DNA of 64,000 bases. It comes from an uncultured Butyrivibrio sp. Its GTDB lineage: Bacteria > Bacillota > Clostridia > Lachnospirales > Lachnospiraceae. Under the pieces are notes generated by a model that was given only the letters and a program-made list of their open reading frames with translations, had not been told where the DNA came from and did not search any database. The stretch spans positions 62,001 to 126,000 of the forward strand of contig NZ_CAMVPU010000003.1 of assembly GCF_947169445.1 (NCBI RefSeq), written 5' to 3'. Made by a program: the position numbers and the translations under genes. Positions 63,870 through 64,000 of this stretch are shown piece by piece (the first letter of the stretch is position 1; the number at the start of each line of letters is the position of its first letter).

Positions 63870-64000
63870 ATGGCTGATGAAAGACTGCAGGCAGGTCAAA
63901 AAAAGAATAATTCTATCACCTCTCGTCCTATCGATGATGAAGAGGAGGAGACTTATCTTTATGCTGTCAGAAAACCCATGGAGTTTATAAACGAGGGGGA
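63870..64000 (+). CDS. start of a further gene of the cluster, cut by window end
   Basis: ATG at 63870 with AGGGGAG at 63853-63859 (ten bases upstream). 43 residues are visible: MADERLQAGQ at the start, an acidic DDEEEE run, then TYLYAVRKPMEFINEG. Not recognised. Same strand and spacing as the rest of the operon, so the cluster continues beyond the window. Confidence 0.7.
   Translation, partial: MADERLQAGQKKNNSITSRPIDDEEEETYLYAVRKPMEFINEG

Noticed and set aside
31358..64000. Resident prophage
   Set aside because: Tail genes are present, but no capsid, portal, terminase, integrase, lysis or replication gene was found in over 30 kb. DUF4255 and DUF4280 genes point to a contractile injection system.
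31358..64000. Canonical type VI secretion system
   Set aside because: No TssJ/TssL/TssM, TssK or ClpV-like gene is visible, and the sheath is a single phage-like protein instead of TssB/TssC.

Overview
The window looks like a chromosomal piece of a low-to-medium GC anaerobic Firmicute, most probably a Lachnospiraceae member of the Butyrivibrio type. This is an inference from several traits: a T-box leader before proS, YesN/YesM-type two-component genes, a YtfQRT/YjfF-type sugar ABC transporter, a family 2 beta-mannosidase, strong AGGAGG ribosome binding sites, and a PurF paralogue that starts with MGGFFG. No tRNA, rRNA, CRISPR array, integrase, transposase, capsid or terminase gene was seen.

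Left part (1-31.2 kb), metabolism and signalling. A YesN-like regulator (cut by the window edge) and its YesM-like kinase precede a CUT2-type sugar transporter: lipoprotein, double ATPase, two permeases and a second lipoprotein. Next come a CheY-like receiver, a Cys-containing XRE regulator on the minus strand, a beta-mannosidase, a 19-codon micro-ORF, an orotate-PRT-like protein and an EAL/PAS/degenerate-GGDEF protein. An amino-acid-permease/histidine-kinase/receiver fusion and a second hybrid kinase follow. proS sits behind a proline (CCU) T-box. A MocR-like regulator has Arg at the PLP-lysine position and a shortened C-terminus. A minus-strand PurF paralogue lacks the glutaminase cysteine. 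A diguanylate cyclase, a minus-strand polar amino acid ABC transporter with an ARG-box-like dyad, and a minus-strand cation/proton antiporter complete this part.

Right part (31.3 kb to the end) is one co-directional, tightly packed gene string of at least 32 kb. It encodes a contractile injection system (CIS) of the eCIS/T6SSiv/phage-tail family: Pvc16-like cap protein (DUF4255), PAAR-like tip (DUF4280), sheath, tube, tail-assembly-chaperone-like protein, tube-like paralogue, coiled-coil protein, two CIS_tube proteins, gpD-like hub, gpV-like spike, gp25, two baseplate-J-like proteins and a gpI-like protein. The AAA+ ATPase and a certain tape measure are not in the window and may lie downstream.

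What is unusual is that the injection genes are embedded in envelope and signalling genes. Upstream lie an Ig-ended tail-associated protein, a pseudokinase-like protein with a C-terminal membrane anchor, a membrane protein with a degenerate class III cyclase domain plus TPR-like tail, a membrane-bound MORN protein, a TolC-like secreted protein and a 913-residue exported protein. Downstream lie a STAS protein, an FtsE-like ATPase without FtsX, a membrane coiled-coil HATPase protein without a histidine box, and a membrane-anchored SH3 protein. I infer an envelope-anchored, signal-controlled CIS of a monoderm-type bacterium. Within it, a small DUF6760-like reading frame has no start codon at its conserved N-terminus and lies in the -1 frame behind a canonical A AAT TTT slippery heptamer, which suggests programmed frameshifting as in the tail chaperones of P2 and lambda.
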